From Bradyrhizobium neotropicale (GTDB lineage Bacteria > Pseudomonadota > Alphaproteobacteria > Rhizobiales > Xanthobacteraceae): a stretch of 64,000 bases of DNA. Under the pieces are notes generated by a model. That model was not told where the DNA came from. It made no database searches and saw only the letters and a list, made by a program, of their open reading frames with translations. The translations under genes were made by a program, and so were the position numbers. Shown here piece after piece: positions 55,978 through 64,000 of the stretch; the stretch's first letter is position 1; each line of letters opens with the position of its first letter. The stretch lies in contig NZ_LSEF01000121.1 in NCBI RefSeq assembly GCF_001641695.1, forward strand, positions 1 to 64,000, given 5' to 3'.

Positions 55978-56535
55978 TCAGACCTTCTCGACCTGACCGA
56001 ATTCCAGTTCCACCGGCGTGGCGCGGCCGAAGATCGACACCGCGACCTTCACGCGCGAGCGCGCCTCGTCGATTTCCTCGACCACACCCGAGAACGAGGC
56101 GAACGGGCCGTCGGCCACGCGCACATTCTCGCCGATCTCGAACGACACCGACGCCTTCGGACGTTCCACGCCCTCCTGCATCTGGTTCAGGATCCGCATC
56201 GCCTCCGATTCCGAGATCGGCATCGGCTTGTTTTCCGCGCCGAGGAAGCCGGTGACCTTGGGCGTGTTCTTGATCAGATGGAACGCCTCGTCGGTCAGCT
56301 TCATCTTCACCAGCACATAGCCCGGGAAGAACTTGCGCTCGGCATCGATCTTGCGGCCGCGGCGCACTTCCGTGACCTTCTCGATCGGAACCAGGACCTG
56401 CTCGAACAGTTCCTCGAGCCCGCGCTGCTTGGCCTGCTCGCGAATGGATTCGGCGACTTTCTTCTCGAAGTTCGAATAGGCGTGGACGATGTACCAACGC
56501 TTGTCGGACGATTGAATTGCGGTGGCTGTTGCCAT
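55978..56535 (-). CDS. nusG: Transcription elongation/antitermination factor NusG
   Basis: The 185-residue protein has the NGN domain (RWYIVHAYSNFEKKV, FFPGYVLVKMKLTDEA) that binds RNA polymerase and a C-terminal KOW domain (VRVADGPFASFSGVVEEID) that binds Rho or S10. Its ATG overlaps the secE stop by one base (TGATG), so translation is coupled. Confidence 0.99.
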   Translation of the reverse strand: MATATAIQSSDKRWYIVHAYSNFEKKVAESIREQAKQRGLEELFEQVLVPIEKVTEVRRGRKIDAERKFFPGYVLVKMKLTDEAFHLIKNTPKVTGFLGAENKPMPISESEAMRILNQMQEGVERPKASVSFEIGENVRVADGPFASFSGVVEEIDEARSRVKVAVSIFGRATPVELEFGQVEKV

Positions 56536-56726
56536 CAGTGAATGCCCAAAAGAAGGGTGACGAGATAACGGATGATCTGGTCGGCGGCGAAGAAGAAGAT
56601 CGAGGCCAGGGCGACCATGACGAACACCATGATCGTGGTGATCGTCGTCTCGCGGCGGGTCGGCCAGGTGACCTTGGCGGTCTCCGAGCGCACTTCCTGC
56701 AAGAACTTGAACGGGCTGACTGCCAT
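56535..56726 (-). CDS. secE: Preprotein translocase subunit SecE
   Basis: This 63-residue single-span form of SecE clamps SecY. An amphipathic N-terminal helix (FKFLQEVRSETAKVTWPTRRE) with the conserved KVTWP segment precedes one transmembrane helix (about residues 32-56). The ATG at 56726 is the family start; upstream open frame is not homologous. A well-formed promoter lies about 170 bp upstream. Confidence 0.97.
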   Translation of the reverse strand: MAVSPFKFLQEVRSETAKVTWPTRRETTITTIMVFVMVALASIFFFAADQIIRYLVTLLLGIH

Positions 56727-57141
56727 CGTTTGATGTCCAAAGTCCGTCGTGAGACGAGAAAAGATTTCAGGGATCCGAACAGCCGCCTTTGGCCCAACCC
56801 TCGCGTGAAGGATGAGCCGGAAACCGGGCTCGCGTGTTCGGGATTTAAAGCCGCGCCGGAAATCCGCGTCTAACGGGCCGGCTGCAGGTGTCGGGTAGAT
56901 ACTGCGGATGGGGCCAAAGGTCAAGGTGTGGGCAAGCCCTCCCCGGCAAGCGCCGCTCTCCAGCCCTGCGCGCGAGAGCCAATCAGGATCAAGGACTTAT
57001 CCGGCCGGAATGAAGCACGATCCGAGCTTCGAACCGGCCGTTGGAAGGGTGACACCAAGGGATGGGCGTGAACTCGAGATGACGCCGGTCAAGAAGCCCG
57101 GTCTGCAATGATTACCCGATCTGCTCCCCGCGAGGACTACC
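56727..57141. other. secE leader and divergent intergenic region
   Basis: This 415-bp region has no supported gene. It carries the secE-nusG promoter (56896-56924) and, at its right end, the ribosome-binding site (GAGGA) of the divergent superinfection-immunity-like gene. Confidence 0.6.
56896..56924 (-). promoter_or_regulatory. Promoter of secE-nusG(-rplK-rplA)
   Basis: On the minus strand TTGACC (complement at 56919-56924), a 17-base spacer and TATCTA (complement at 56896-56901) make a near-consensus sigma70-type promoter. Predicted transcription start is about 160 bases before the secE ATG. Confidence 0.75.
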
Positions 57142-57462
57142 ATGAGACTGCTAACTTGGACTGCCGCGCTCGCAGTGACGCTCGTTGCGCACCCCGCTCT
57201 TGCCGCAACGCCGTCGGATGGCGCCGACGCGGTGGCCGGCCTGATGGCGATCGGCATTCTGATCGCCGCCTATTTCTTCCCGGCGATCATCGCCCTGCTG
57301 CGCGGCCATCACAATACGCTGGCGATCTTCCTGCTCAACCTGTTCTTCGGCTGGACCTTCTTCGGTTGGCTCGGCGCGCTGATCTGGGCGGCAACCGTCG
57401 TGCAGCGTCCCATCGAGTACCGCATGGTGCACGACGAGCGAGTTCGATGTAGCAGGTTTTAG
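57142..57462 (+). CDS. Superinfection-immunity (Imm)-like small membrane protein
   Basis: The 106-residue protein has a signal-peptide-like start (1 to about 22, ending ALAA-T) and then two tight hydrophobic helices (about 30-53 and 59-85) with the motif FFPAIIALLRGHHNT and LNLFFGWTFFGW. This matches the superinfection immunity protein family named after phage T4 Imm, which blocks DNA entry of a second phage. Most bacterial members are chromosomal and of unproven function. GAGGA precedes the ATG. The gene lies on the opposite strand between tRNA-Trp and secE, where the two normally adjoin. Confidence 0.82.
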   Translation: MRLLTWTAALAVTLVAHPALAATPSDGADAVAGLMAIGILIAAYFFPAIIALLRGHHNTLAIFLLNLFFGWTFFGWLGALIWAATVVQRPIEYRMVHDERVRCSRF

Positions 57463-57540
57463 TGAGTTGCACGCGGCGACTCATCTGCGACTAATCCTGC
57501 CGCATCTTTCCGCTGCAAGGCTGTGAGTGCTTGAAATCGC

Positions 57541-57616
57541 TGGCAGGAGTGGCAGGGCTCGAACCTGCGACCCCCGGTTTTGGAGACCGGTGCTCTACCA
57601 ATTGAGCTACACTCCT
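57541..57616 (-). tRNA. tRNA-Trp (CCA anticodon)
   Basis: The 76-nt gene folds into a full cloverleaf on the minus strand: acceptor AGGAGTG/CACTCCT, D-arm GCTC...GAGC, anticodon stem CCGGT/ACCGG with loop CTCCAAA (anticodon CCA), T-arm GCAGG-TTCGAGC-CCTGC, discriminator G and encoded CCA. tRNA-Trp upstream of secE is a widely conserved arrangement. Confidence 0.98.
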
Positions 57617-57765
57617 ACGAACCCGCGTCGCCGCGAGGTCAGGTGCGCTTTCAAGCACAGGGGGCAGCCGGATTGCAAGGGAGAAGCGCGCTGGCTTCGC
57701 TTGTTTGTGCCGCGGCTTCTGGGCAACAGTTCATTCCCGACAATAAAGAGCAACCGGGAGTGCCT

Positions 57766-58989
57766 ATGACTGCCCAAACCGCTTCTCACGCCGCGATCAC
57801 ACCGAAAGCGCCGCCTTTGCCCGAGGCGAAGCCGGAAACGCTGGGCCTGTCGCGTCCCCGCCTGCAGGCGATGTCGGACGCCTTCAAGCGCGAGATCGAC
57901 AAGGGAACCGTGCCCGGCATCACCGTGCTGGTCGCGCGGCGCGGCAAGGTCGGCTGGTTCGAGGCACTGGGACGGCAGAGCCCGGCCGGCTCCGCACCGA
58001 TGGCTCATGATTCGATCTTCCGCCTGTTCTCGATGACCAAGCCGATCGTGTCCGTCGGCGTGATGGCACTGATCGAGGATGGGCACCTCCTCCTTAGCGA
58101 CCCCGTCGCAAAATTCATTCCGGAGTTCGCCGACCAGAAGGTCGGCGTCGTCGACGGCGGCAAGCTGGAACTGGTTTCGGCGCGGCGGGCGATGACGGTG
58201 CAGGACCTGCTCCGTCACACGTCGGGTCTGACGTATGAGCACCAGGGCGACGGTCCCGTGCACAAGATCTACCAGGACTCACGGGTGCGCAGCCGCAAGA
58301 TCACCAACGCCGAGCACGCGACCCTCGTCGCAAGCTTTCCCCTCGTCTGTCATCCCGGCGCGGAGTTCAACTACAGCCGCTCCACCGACATCCTCGGCCG
58401 CATCATCGAGGTCATCAGCAGCAAGTCGCTCGGCGCGTACCTCGCCGACCGCATCCTTGCGCCGCTTCAGATGGCCGAAACGGGGTTCTCGACCAATGAG
58501 GCCAATGCCGGCCGGCTCGCCGAGGCGTTCCCGGCCGATCCCTGGACCGGCGACAAGGTCGCGCTCTTCAACATGCTGGAACAGCCAGCGATGGAGTCCG
58601 GTGGCGGCGGGCTCGTGTCGACCACGATGGACTATGCCCGCTTCTGCATGATGCTGCGCAACGGCGGCACGCTCGACGGCAACAGGATCATCGGCCGCAA
58701 GACGCTGGAGCTGATGGCTTCGGATCATCTCGGCCCCGGCGTTCCGGCCAACGGCACCCTGCTCTCCCCTGGCCATGGTTTTGGCCTCGGCTTCGCGGTG
58801 CGAAGGGACGCCGGCATCGCGCCGTTCCCCGGCAGCGTCGGCCAGTATTTCTGGAGCGGCATTGCGGGAACGTTCTTCTGGATCGACCCGAGGGAGGATC
58901 TGTTCGCGGTGTTCATGAGCCAGGGCCCGGGCCAGCGCGACTACACGCGCACGCTGGTGCGGAATCTGGTGTACGCGGCGGTGGATTGA
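57766..58989 (+). CDS. Serine hydrolase of the class C beta-lactamase / EstB esterase family
   Basis: The 407-residue enzyme has the SxxK motif SMTK at 89-92 with the nucleophile Ser89, LLRHTSGLTY at 148-157, and Tyr203 in the YSR position equivalent to YxN. These mark the penicillin-binding-protein/class C family, which includes esterases such as EstB. There is no signal peptide, so a cytoplasmic esterase is more likely than a secreted lactamase. CGGGAG precedes the ATG at 57766; the open frame further upstream runs into the tRNA. A hairpin follows the stop. Confidence 0.9.
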   Translation: MTAQTASHAAITPKAPPLPEAKPETLGLSRPRLQAMSDAFKREIDKGTVPGITVLVARRGKVGWFEALGRQSPAGSAPMAHDSIFRLFSMTKPIVSVGVMALIEDGHLLLSDPVAKFIPEFADQKVGVVDGGKLELVSARRAMTVQDLLRHTSGLTYEHQGDGPVHKIYQDSRVRSRKITNAEHATLVASFPLVCHPGAEFNYSRSTDILGRIIEVISSKSLGAYLADRILAPLQMAETGFSTNEANAGRLAEAFPADPWTGDKVALFNMLEQPAMESGGGGLVSTTMDYARFCMMLRNGGTLDGNRIIGRKTLELMASDHLGPGVPANGTLLSPGHGFGLGFAVRRDAGIAPFPGSVGQYFWSGIAGTFFWIDPREDLFAVFMSQGPGQRDYTRTLVRNLVYAAVD

Positions 58990-59018
58990 GGCAACACCGC
59001 GTCCCCACATTCGCTGTC

Positions 59019-59041
59019 ATGCCCCGGCTTGACCGGGGCAT
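59019..59041. terminator. Hairpin between convergent genes (ATGCCCCGG family)
   Basis: ATGCCCCGG (59019-59027), loop CTTGA and CCGGGGCAT (59033-59041) form a perfect 9-bp stem in the 62-bp gap between the serine hydrolase and SDR genes. It could terminate both. There is no U-tract, and the sequence resembles a dispersed bradyrhizobial repeat. Confidence 0.6.
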
Positions 59042-59051
59042 CCCGACCGCG

Positions 59052-59819
59052 TCAACTGATCGTCGCGCCGCCGTCGATCACCATGGTCTGGCCGGTCATG
59101 AAGTCGCCGGCCTTCGATCCCAGGAACACCGCGGCGCCGGCGATTTCGTCGGGGATGCCGATGCGCAGCAGCGGCGAGCGCGAGGTCGAGGCCTTCAGGT
59201 TCTCCGGATTGTCCCACAGTGCCTTCGCGAAGTCGGTCTTGATCAGGCCGGGCGCGATGCAGTTCACGCGGATGTTGTGCATGCCGTATTCGCAAGCCAA
59301 GTTGCGGGCGAGCTGCATGTCGGCGGCCTTCGAGATCGCGTAGGCGCCGAGGATGGTCGAGCCCTTCAGGCCGCCGATCGAGGACACGATGATGACCGAA
59401 CCATCCTTGCGCTCGATCATCTGCGGCACCACCATCGAGATCAGCCAGTTGTTGGCGACGATGTTGTTGTCGAGGATCTTGCGGAACTGATCGTCGGAGA
59501 TGCCCGCGAGCGGACCGTAATACGGGTTCGAGGCCGCGTTGCAGACCAGCACGTCGATCTTGCCGAAGGCGCGATTGCTTTCGTCGACGAGGTTTTGCAG
59601 GTTCTCCTTCGAGGAGATGTTCGCGGCGATCGCGACGGCGGTATGCTTCCCGAATTTGTGGTTGATGCCCTTCGCCACCTCATCGCAGACATCGGCCTTG
59701 CGCGAGGAGATCACGACCTTGGCGCCGTGCTCGGCCATGCGCTCGGCGATCGCGAGCCCGATGCCGCGCGTCGAGCCGGTGATGACGGCGACTTTTCCCT
59801 TCATGTCGAACAAGGTCAT
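59052..59819 (-). CDS. Short-chain dehydrogenase/reductase (DHRS4-like)
   Basis: The 255-residue NAD(P)-dependent enzyme has TGSTRGIG at about 14-21, NAAS in place of NNAG (LVCNAASNPYYGP), catalytic Ser in IVSSIGG, and Tyr/Lys in YAISK. The NAASNPYYG segment resembles the NAAVNP stretch of DHRS4-type carbonyl reductases. The substrate is unknown. The upstream neighbour on this strand, the histidine phosphatase, ends 69 bp away, so an operon is possible. Confidence 0.92.
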   Translation of the reverse strand: MTLFDMKGKVAVITGSTRGIGLAIAERMAEHGAKVVISSRKADVCDEVAKGINHKFGKHTAVAIAANISSKENLQNLVDESNRAFGKIDVLVCNAASNPYYGPLAGISDDQFRKILDNNIVANNWLISMVVPQMIERKDGSVIIVSSIGGLKGSTILGAYAISKAADMQLARNLACEYGMHNIRVNCIAPGLIKTDFAKALWDNPENLKASTSRSPLLRIGIPDEIAGAAVFLGSKAGDFMTGQTMVIDGGATIS

Positions 59820-59888
59820 GTTTCTCTCCCAGAGTGCGATTTGATTGGCTCAAAGCTTATGCCGCGCTCGCGCGCGCCGACAACGGCG

Positions 59889-60590
59889 TCAGGCGAGCTT
59901 CTTGACTTCCGGTCCCGCCGGCTGATGCATGGCGGCGTGCGCAGGGTCCGCGATCCATGGCTGCTGGTTCACCATCGGCAGGCGCCAGACGACCCGCTCC
60001 GCGGTCGCGTAATGATCGAGCCGTGTCACTGACACGTTGTCGATGTCGAACGCGAGCCCCTGCTCCGGCAGACCACCGAGCGCGAGCCCCACGGCCGCCT
60101 TGATGGTACCGCCATGGCCGACCGCGATCACGTCCTGGCCCGCGTGCTCACGATTGATCCGATCGATCGCGCGACAGGTGCGGTTGTAAAGGTCCATGAA
60201 ACTTTCACCGCCCGGCGCCGGCTCGTTGATGTCGGCGAACCAGCTCGTTCCGGCGGGCCGGCTCGCGACGAACGCCGCGCGGTTCATGCCCTGCCATCGA
60301 CCGAGATGCTGTTCGGCGAAATCCGCCTCCCATGGCATGTTCGCAGGCTTGGGAAAGCCGGCCGCCCAGATCGCCTCTGCGGTCTGATGCGTGCGCATCA
60401 GATTGCTCGAATACCAGACCGCATCGCGCGGCAGCACCTTTGCGACCGCCTCGAACACATAAGTATCGCTGGTGTCGCAGGCGATGTCGCTCTGCCCGTA
60501 AATGTTGCCGCCGTCGTTGCGCACCGGCGCATGACGGACCCACCACCACCGCGTCGTGACCACTTTGGACTTGCCGGAGTCGGACATCAT
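59889..60590 (-). CDS. Histidine phosphatase family protein
   Basis: The 233-residue protein has the phosphoglycerate-mutase-like fold. RHA (in WVRHAPV, about residues 19-21) takes the RHG position with the phosphorylated His, and VGHGGT further on holds the second His. QSDIACDTSD and ADFAEQHLGRWQGM sit where the substrate pocket is. The family includes phosphoglycerate mutases, alpha-ribazole phosphatases and phosphoserine phosphatases; the substrate here is unknown. Two adjacent ATGs (60590 and 60587) are possible starts, with GGAAGGG upstream. Confidence 0.88.
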   Translation of the reverse strand: MMSDSGKSKVVTTRWWWVRHAPVRNDGGNIYGQSDIACDTSDTYVFEAVAKVLPRDAVWYSSNLMRTHQTAEAIWAAGFPKPANMPWEADFAEQHLGRWQGMNRAAFVASRPAGTSWFADINEPAPGGESFMDLYNRTCRAIDRINREHAGQDVIAVGHGGTIKAAVGLALGGLPEQGLAFDIDNVSVTRLDHYATAERVVWRLPMVNQQPWIADPAHAAMHQPAGPEVKKLA

Positions 60591-60743
60591 CGAAACCCTT
60601 CCATCCCGTGTGATGTCGCTGTACGTGAGTGGCGAACGTGTCTCAAGACACTTTGCCGTTTTAAGACTTCTTGGCCGTTTGAAATTCTGTTTGAAATTCC
60701 GTCGCGCGGCAGGCGTCGCGCGCGAAGCACAAGGGAGAAGCGC

Positions 60744-61529
60744 ATGGGCCGCCTGCAAGGCAAATCCGTCATCATCACTGGCGCCGGCAGCGGCATCGGA
60801 CGCGCGGCTGCACTGCTGTTCACCAGGGAAGGCGCAAAACTGATCGCGGTCGATCGCACCGAGGCGGTGAAGGACACCGTCGAGGAGATCAGGAAAGCCG
60901 GCGGCACCGCCGAAGCGATGATCGCGGATGCGGGCTCCGAGACGGACGTCATCGCCGTCATCGACAAGGCGGTGAAGACGCATGGCCGGCTCGACGTGAT
61001 CTGGGCCAATGCCGGCGTCTCCGGCGGACTCGTTCCGCTGGCCGAGCAGACGGTGGAGCACTGGCAGGAGATCCTGCGCGTCAACCTGATCGGACCGTTC
61101 CTCGCGGTGAAGTACGCGATGCCGCACATGGTGAAGCAGCAGTCCGGCGCGATCGTGCTGACCGCTTCGGTTGCGGGCCTGAAGGCCGGCGCGAGCGGAC
61201 ATCCGTACGCCGCGAGCAAGGCTGGCGTGATCAGCCTGGTGCAGACCACCGCCTATTCGCTCACCGGCACCGGCGTGCGCATCAATGCGGTGTGCCCCGG
61301 CCTGATCGAAACCGGGATGACGAAACCGATCTTCGACCGCGCCAAGGAGCGCGGCACCTCCGACAAGATCGGCCAGCTCAATCCCCTGAAGCGCCCCGGC
61401 CAGCCGCACGAACTCGCGGCGATGGGCCTGTTCCTGGCCAGCGACGAAGCGTCGTACGTGAATGGGCAGGCGTTTCCTGTCGACGGCGGCCTCACGGCAT
61501 CGATGCCGTATACGGGCAAGCCGGTCTAA
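60744..61529 (+). CDS. Short-chain dehydrogenase/reductase
   Basis: The 261-residue classical SDR has TGAGSGIG at about 12-19, WANAGVSGG (the NNAG position), and the catalytic Ser in TASVAG, Tyr in HPYAASK and Lys. FLASDEASYVNGQAFPVDGG is the usual C-terminal signature. AAGGGAGAAG precedes the ATG at 60744. It is divergent from the histidine phosphatase gene and followed by a hairpin. The substrate is unknown. Confidence 0.93.
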   Translation: MGRLQGKSVIITGAGSGIGRAAALLFTREGAKLIAVDRTEAVKDTVEEIRKAGGTAEAMIADAGSETDVIAVIDKAVKTHGRLDVIWANAGVSGGLVPLAEQTVEHWQEILRVNLIGPFLAVKYAMPHMVKQQSGAIVLTASVAGLKAGASGHPYAASKAGVISLVQTTAYSLTGTGVRINAVCPGLIETGMTKPIFDRAKERGTSDKIGQLNPLKRPGQPHELAAMGLFLASDEASYVNGQAFPVDGGLTASMPYTGKPV

Positions 61530-61552
61530 CACGGGCGTTCTCCGCATCGATG

Positions 61553-61575
61553 ATGGCCGGACTCGACCCGGCCAT
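61553..61575. terminator. Hairpin after the SDR gene (ATGGCCGG family)
   Basis: ATGGCCGG (61553-61560), a seven-base loop and CCGGCCAT (61568-61575) form a perfect 8-bp stem 23 bp after the SDR stop. There is no U-tract. A fragment of the GTCGTCCTGG-type repeat follows at about 61617-61640, so this spacer also is built of dispersed elements. Confidence 0.6.
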
Positions 61576-61656
61576 TCATGCACCCGACGTCCGGCACCAC
61601 GCCGCAACATCTCCGATGTCGTCCAGGCGAAAGCAAGGACCCATAACCACAGGGAG

Positions 61657-61962
61657 ATGTTATTGCGGACGATGGTGGAGGCGACGCAAGCCGATCCGAT
61701 CGTGCAGAAGATCGACGAGGAGGATGTCGCCTATCTCGCCGGCCTGGTCGGCGACGCACTACAGCGGATCGCGCCGAAGGTACCGATTGCCACCCTCACC
61801 TCGTTCTCGCAACTGACCATGGTGCTGATCGCAGCCGCGGTACGTCATGCGATCACCCTGCCGCCTCCGGAAGGCCGTCGGTCCCTCGCGTTGTTCAAGC
61901 AGATCTTGCCGCGCGATCTTTCCGCGGTGGAACAGCTCGCTGGGACCAGGGCCAGGCGCTGA
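61657..61962 (+). CDS. Small hypothetical protein
   Basis: The function is not recognised. The protein has 101 residues if started at the ATG at 61657; TTG at 61663 and ATG at 61672 are alternatives, and GGGAG at 61652-61656 best fits the TTG. The sequence is helical, with DPIVQKIDEEDVAYLAGLVGD in the first half and a hydrophobic LTMVLIAAAVRHAI. There is no signal peptide. It lies 71 bp before the deacetylase gene on the same strand and could be co-transcribed. Confidence 0.6.
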   Translation: MLLRTMVEATQADPIVQKIDEEDVAYLAGLVGDALQRIAPKVPIATLTSFSQLTMVLIAAAVRHAITLPPPEGRRSLALFKQILPRDLSAVEQLAGTRARR

Positions 61963-62033
61963 CATTTGCCCGTCAGGACAAGCTGTTGTTATGCTGCGCG
62001 CTGCCGGCAAACCTCCTCCCGTTCCGTGAATTG

Positions 62034-63215
62034 ATGATGCAAAGCCCAAGACCCGTCCGAATCCGCAAACTCCTCGCCGACCTCGTCGCCTTCGACACCG
62101 TCAGCGATCGTTCCAACCTGCCCCTGATCGCACATATCGAGAGCTACCTTGCGGCCCTCGGCGTCAGCTTCGAGCGGATCGTCGATGACACCGGGCAGAA
62201 AGCCTCGCTGTGGGTCACGATCGGCCCCGCCGATCGCCCCGGCCTCGTGCTGTCCGGACACACCGACGTGGTCCCTGTCGTGGGCCAGGACTGGAGCCAC
62301 GATCCGTTCAAGCTGGTCGAGCGCGATGGCAGGCTCTACGGCCGCGGCACCACCGACATGAAGGGATTTGTCGCGGTGTGCCTTGCCATGGTGCCGGAGA
62401 TGCTGGAAGCCAAGCTGACAACACCGATCCATCTTGCGATCTCCTACGACGAGGAGATCGGCTGCGTCGGCGTGCGGCCGATGCTCGGCGGGGTCGCCAA
62501 GAAGAAGGTCAAGCCGCTTGGCTGCTTCGTCGGCGAACCGACGCAGATGCAGGTGATCATCGGCCACAAGGGCAAGCACGGCGTGCGCGCCACCTTCCGC
62601 GGCCTTGCGCGTCACTCCTCGATCGCGCCGGACGGCGTCAACGCGATCGAATACGCAGCCGAGCTGATCACCGAAATCCGCCGCCGCGCGGTAAAGCTTG
62701 CGAGCGATGGTGCGCGCGACGATCTCTACGACGTCCCGCACACCACGCTGCTCACCAGCATCGCGCACGGCGGCGCCGCGCTCAACATCGTGCCGGATCA
62801 CTGCACGGTCGAGTTCGAATGCCGCGGCATCGGCATCACCGAGTCCAAGCAGGTGACGGACGCGATCATTGCCTGGGCGAGAGCCGAACTCGAGCCAGCG
62901 ATGAAGAAGGCGCATCCGGAGTGCGGCATCGATTTCGAGGAGATCCTCGACTACCCCGCGCTCGACACCAGCGCTGACGCCGCGATCGTCACGCTAGCCA
63001 AGAGCCTCGCGGGCCGCAACGACCACGCCAAGGTCGCCTTCGGCACCGAGGCCGGCCTGTTCGTCAGCATGGCCGACGTGCCGTCAGTGGTGATCGGCCC
63101 AGGCTCGATCGCACAGGCGCATACGCCGGACGAGTTCGTGGAGATGGCGGAGCTGGAGAAGTGTGCGGGGTTCGTGGATAGGCTAATCGCAAAGTGCGCT
63201 GAGGGCGTCGCGTAA
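62034..63215 (+). CDS. Acetylornithine deacetylase (ArgE-like M20 peptidase)
   Basis: The 393-residue zinc hydrolase is of the M20 family. Zinc ligands are seen in SGHTDVVPV (His), GTTDMKG (bridging Asp), YDEEIGC (catalytic Glu and ligand Glu) and HTPDEF (C-terminal His). HSSIAPDGVNAIEYAAELI is the lid/dimerisation domain. It most resembles ArgE, which frees ornithine from N-acetylornithine, though alphaproteobacteria often use ArgJ for arginine synthesis and keep ArgE-like enzymes for other acyl-amino acids. Start is one of two ATGs at 62034/62037; no strong ribosome-binding site is seen. Confidence 0.9.
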   Translation: MMQSPRPVRIRKLLADLVAFDTVSDRSNLPLIAHIESYLAALGVSFERIVDDTGQKASLWVTIGPADRPGLVLSGHTDVVPVVGQDWSHDPFKLVERDGRLYGRGTTDMKGFVAVCLAMVPEMLEAKLTTPIHLAISYDEEIGCVGVRPMLGGVAKKKVKPLGCFVGEPTQMQVIIGHKGKHGVRATFRGLARHSSIAPDGVNAIEYAAELITEIRRRAVKLASDGARDDLYDVPHTTLLTSIAHGGAALNIVPDHCTVEFECRGIGITESKQVTDAIIAWARAELEPAMKKAHPECGIDFEEILDYPALDTSADAAIVTLAKSLAGRNDHAKVAFGTEAGLFVSMADVPSVVIGPGSIAQAHTPDEFVEMAELEKCAGFVDRLIAKCAEGVA

Positions 63216-63222
63216 AACTCCG

Positions 63223-63570
63223 ATGAGTTGGAACCAATCCGAAATTATTGGAGCGCGCTGGCAAATTCTTGAAACGGCAAAGCGCGTGTTGTCCGGAAAG
63301 GCTTCTGCGATCGAGGGGGCGCGCATCATCGCGGGGTGTCGGTTCAAAGCGAAACTCGAAGACGACGCCGACATTCTGCCGTTTGTCGGAATTGACTCGG
63401 AAACCGATGCACTCCCGCTCGGCCACGATCGAATCCACTGGCAGGCACAGGCACGGGCCGATTTGCGGCCCAAGATCGACGAAGCCCAAGCTTGGGCGCG
63501 CGACCTTGCAACCAGCCCTTGTCAAAACCTTATAGCGCGCGAAGCGGCGCTTCTGCGTTGGCCAGATTAG
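63223..63570 (+). CDS. DUF2489-like hypothetical protein
   Basis: The 115-residue protein resembles DUF2489: EIIGARWQILETAKRVLSGKASAIEGAR, then DILPFVGIDSETDALPLG and the ending ARDLATSPCQNLIAREA (in segments). The family is of unknown function and is sometimes found with toxin or immunity-like genes. It starts 7 bp after the deacetylase stop, so it is probably co-transcribed with it, although no functional link is known. Confidence 0.65.
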   Translation: MSWNQSEIIGARWQILETAKRVLSGKASAIEGARIIAGCRFKAKLEDDADILPFVGIDSETDALPLGHDRIHWQAQARADLRPKIDEAQAWARDLATSPCQNLIAREAALLRWPD

Positions 63571-63633
63571 ACCGTCAGATGGCACAACGAGCCGTGCCCG
63601 ACCTACGAAGCCTTGGTGTATGCAGTATCGCGT

Positions 63634-63680
63634 GTCCCGGACGCGGTGCGGCACGAAGTGACGCGCCGCAGAGCCGGGAC
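63634..63680. repeat. Palindromic repeat (GTCCCGG ... CCGGGAC)
   Basis: GTCCCGG (63634-63640) and CCGGGAC (63674-63680) flank an imperfectly pairing interior (CGCGGTGCG / CGCCGCAG). It lies in the 177-bp gap before the GIY-YIG gene and looks like another dispersed bradyrhizobial palindromic element. Confidence 0.6.
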
Positions 63681-63747
63681 CCAGAGGGATTGGCGGCACC
63701 GCCCAAATATGCAATCCTAGGTCGTGACGTTCGTCAACGCCGGTTGC

Positions 63748-63984
63748 ATGGACATGCCTTTCTTCGTTTACATCCTCGCGAGCAAGCGAAATGGAACGCT
63801 TTATGTCGGCGTCACCAACGACCTTCCTCGCAGAATGGCGGAGCACAAGGCCAAACTCATACCCGGCTTCACGCGGCAGTACGACGTCACGTTGCTCGTC
63901 TATTTAGAGACCTTCGACTCGGTCCTTGAAGCTCGGGCGCGCGAACATTCGCTTAAGCGTTGGCGGCGCGCCTGGAAGCTCTAG
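63748..63984 (+). CDS. GIY-YIG nuclease-superfamily small protein
   Basis: The 78-residue protein has a minimal GIY-YIG domain: VYI at about 7-9 and YVG at about 19-21, an Arg pair in DLPRRMAEH, and Glu in LEARAREHSLKRW near the end. Small stand-alone members are common in bacteria; some may be structure-specific nucleases, but most are uncharacterised. Start codons at 63748 (ATG), 63754 (ATG) and 63724 (GTG) are all in frame; 63748 or 63754 fits the family best. It lies next to a palindromic repeat at the edge of the window. Confidence 0.85.
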   Translation: MDMPFFVYILASKRNGTLYVGVTNDLPRRMAEHKAKLIPGFTRQYDVTLLVYLETFDSVLEARAREHSLKRWRRAWKL

Positions 63985-64000
63985 CTGATTGAAGAGCTCA

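Noticed and set aside
56727..56924. Upstream in-frame extension of secE
   Set aside because: It would overlap the secE promoter and is unlike SecE, which is 60-70 residues in its single-span form.
57580..57765. Longer start for the serine hydrolase
   Set aside because: It would begin inside the tRNA-Trp gene; the ATG at 57766 has its own ribosome-binding site.

Overview
The window is a chromosomal segment of a high-GC alphaproteobacterium. Gene order, protein sequences and the families of short palindromic repeats (GTAGGGTGGGTTAGC-type, CCTCATCCTGAGGAG-type, GTCGTCCTGG-type) point to Bradyrhizobium or a close Nitrobacteraceae relative. This is inferred from recognition, not from a database search. 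About 71 protein genes and one tRNA (Trp) can be supported. No insertion sequence, prophage, rRNA or CRISPR array is visible.

The core is a near-continuous minus-strand block of transcription and translation genes. Read right to left it runs tRNA-Trp, secE-nusG, rplK-rplA, rplJ-rplL, rpoB-rpoC, then the str operon (rpsL-rpsG-fusA-tuf), the S10/spc/alpha operons (rpsJ to rplO, secY, adk, rpsM, rpsK, rpoA) and finally rplQ with a strong intrinsic terminator. Three places break the usual layout: a 2-hydroxyacid dehydrogenase gene sits between rplA and rplJ, a three-gene flavoprotein/ABC-exporter block sits between rpoC and rpsL, and a small membrane-protein gene on the opposite strand sits between tRNA-Trp and secE.

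The left part (1-17.3 kb) is mixed. It holds propionyl-CoA carboxylase beta subunit (all but the last codon or so), a DUF4260 membrane protein, a coiled-coil protein, an exported CMD-family protein, a class D beta-lactamase, a FliK-like/free-standing FlhB-C-terminal gene pair, the ATP synthase assembly factor Atp12, a RluA-type pseudouridine synthase, a rarA/Do-protease operon, an OprO/P-type porin with a tandem repeat at its end, a divergent HxlR regulator/alcohol dehydrogenase pair, and an SDR/DUF1330 pair.

The right part (57-64 kb) is accessory metabolism: a class C-type serine hydrolase, two short-chain dehydrogenases, a histidine phosphatase, an ArgE-like M20 deacetylase, a DUF2489-like protein and a GIY-YIG protein.

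The most unusual items are the 6-kb insert between rpoC and rpsL, the histone-H1-like lysine/alanine tail on adenylate kinase, the free-standing FlhB C-terminal domain, and repeat elements that lie against or inside gene ends. In the insert, an ABC exporter has acidic low-complexity tracts at both ends, the neighbouring flavoprotein's poly-serine tail is antisense to one of them, and a flavin oxidase is fused to a methyltransferase.
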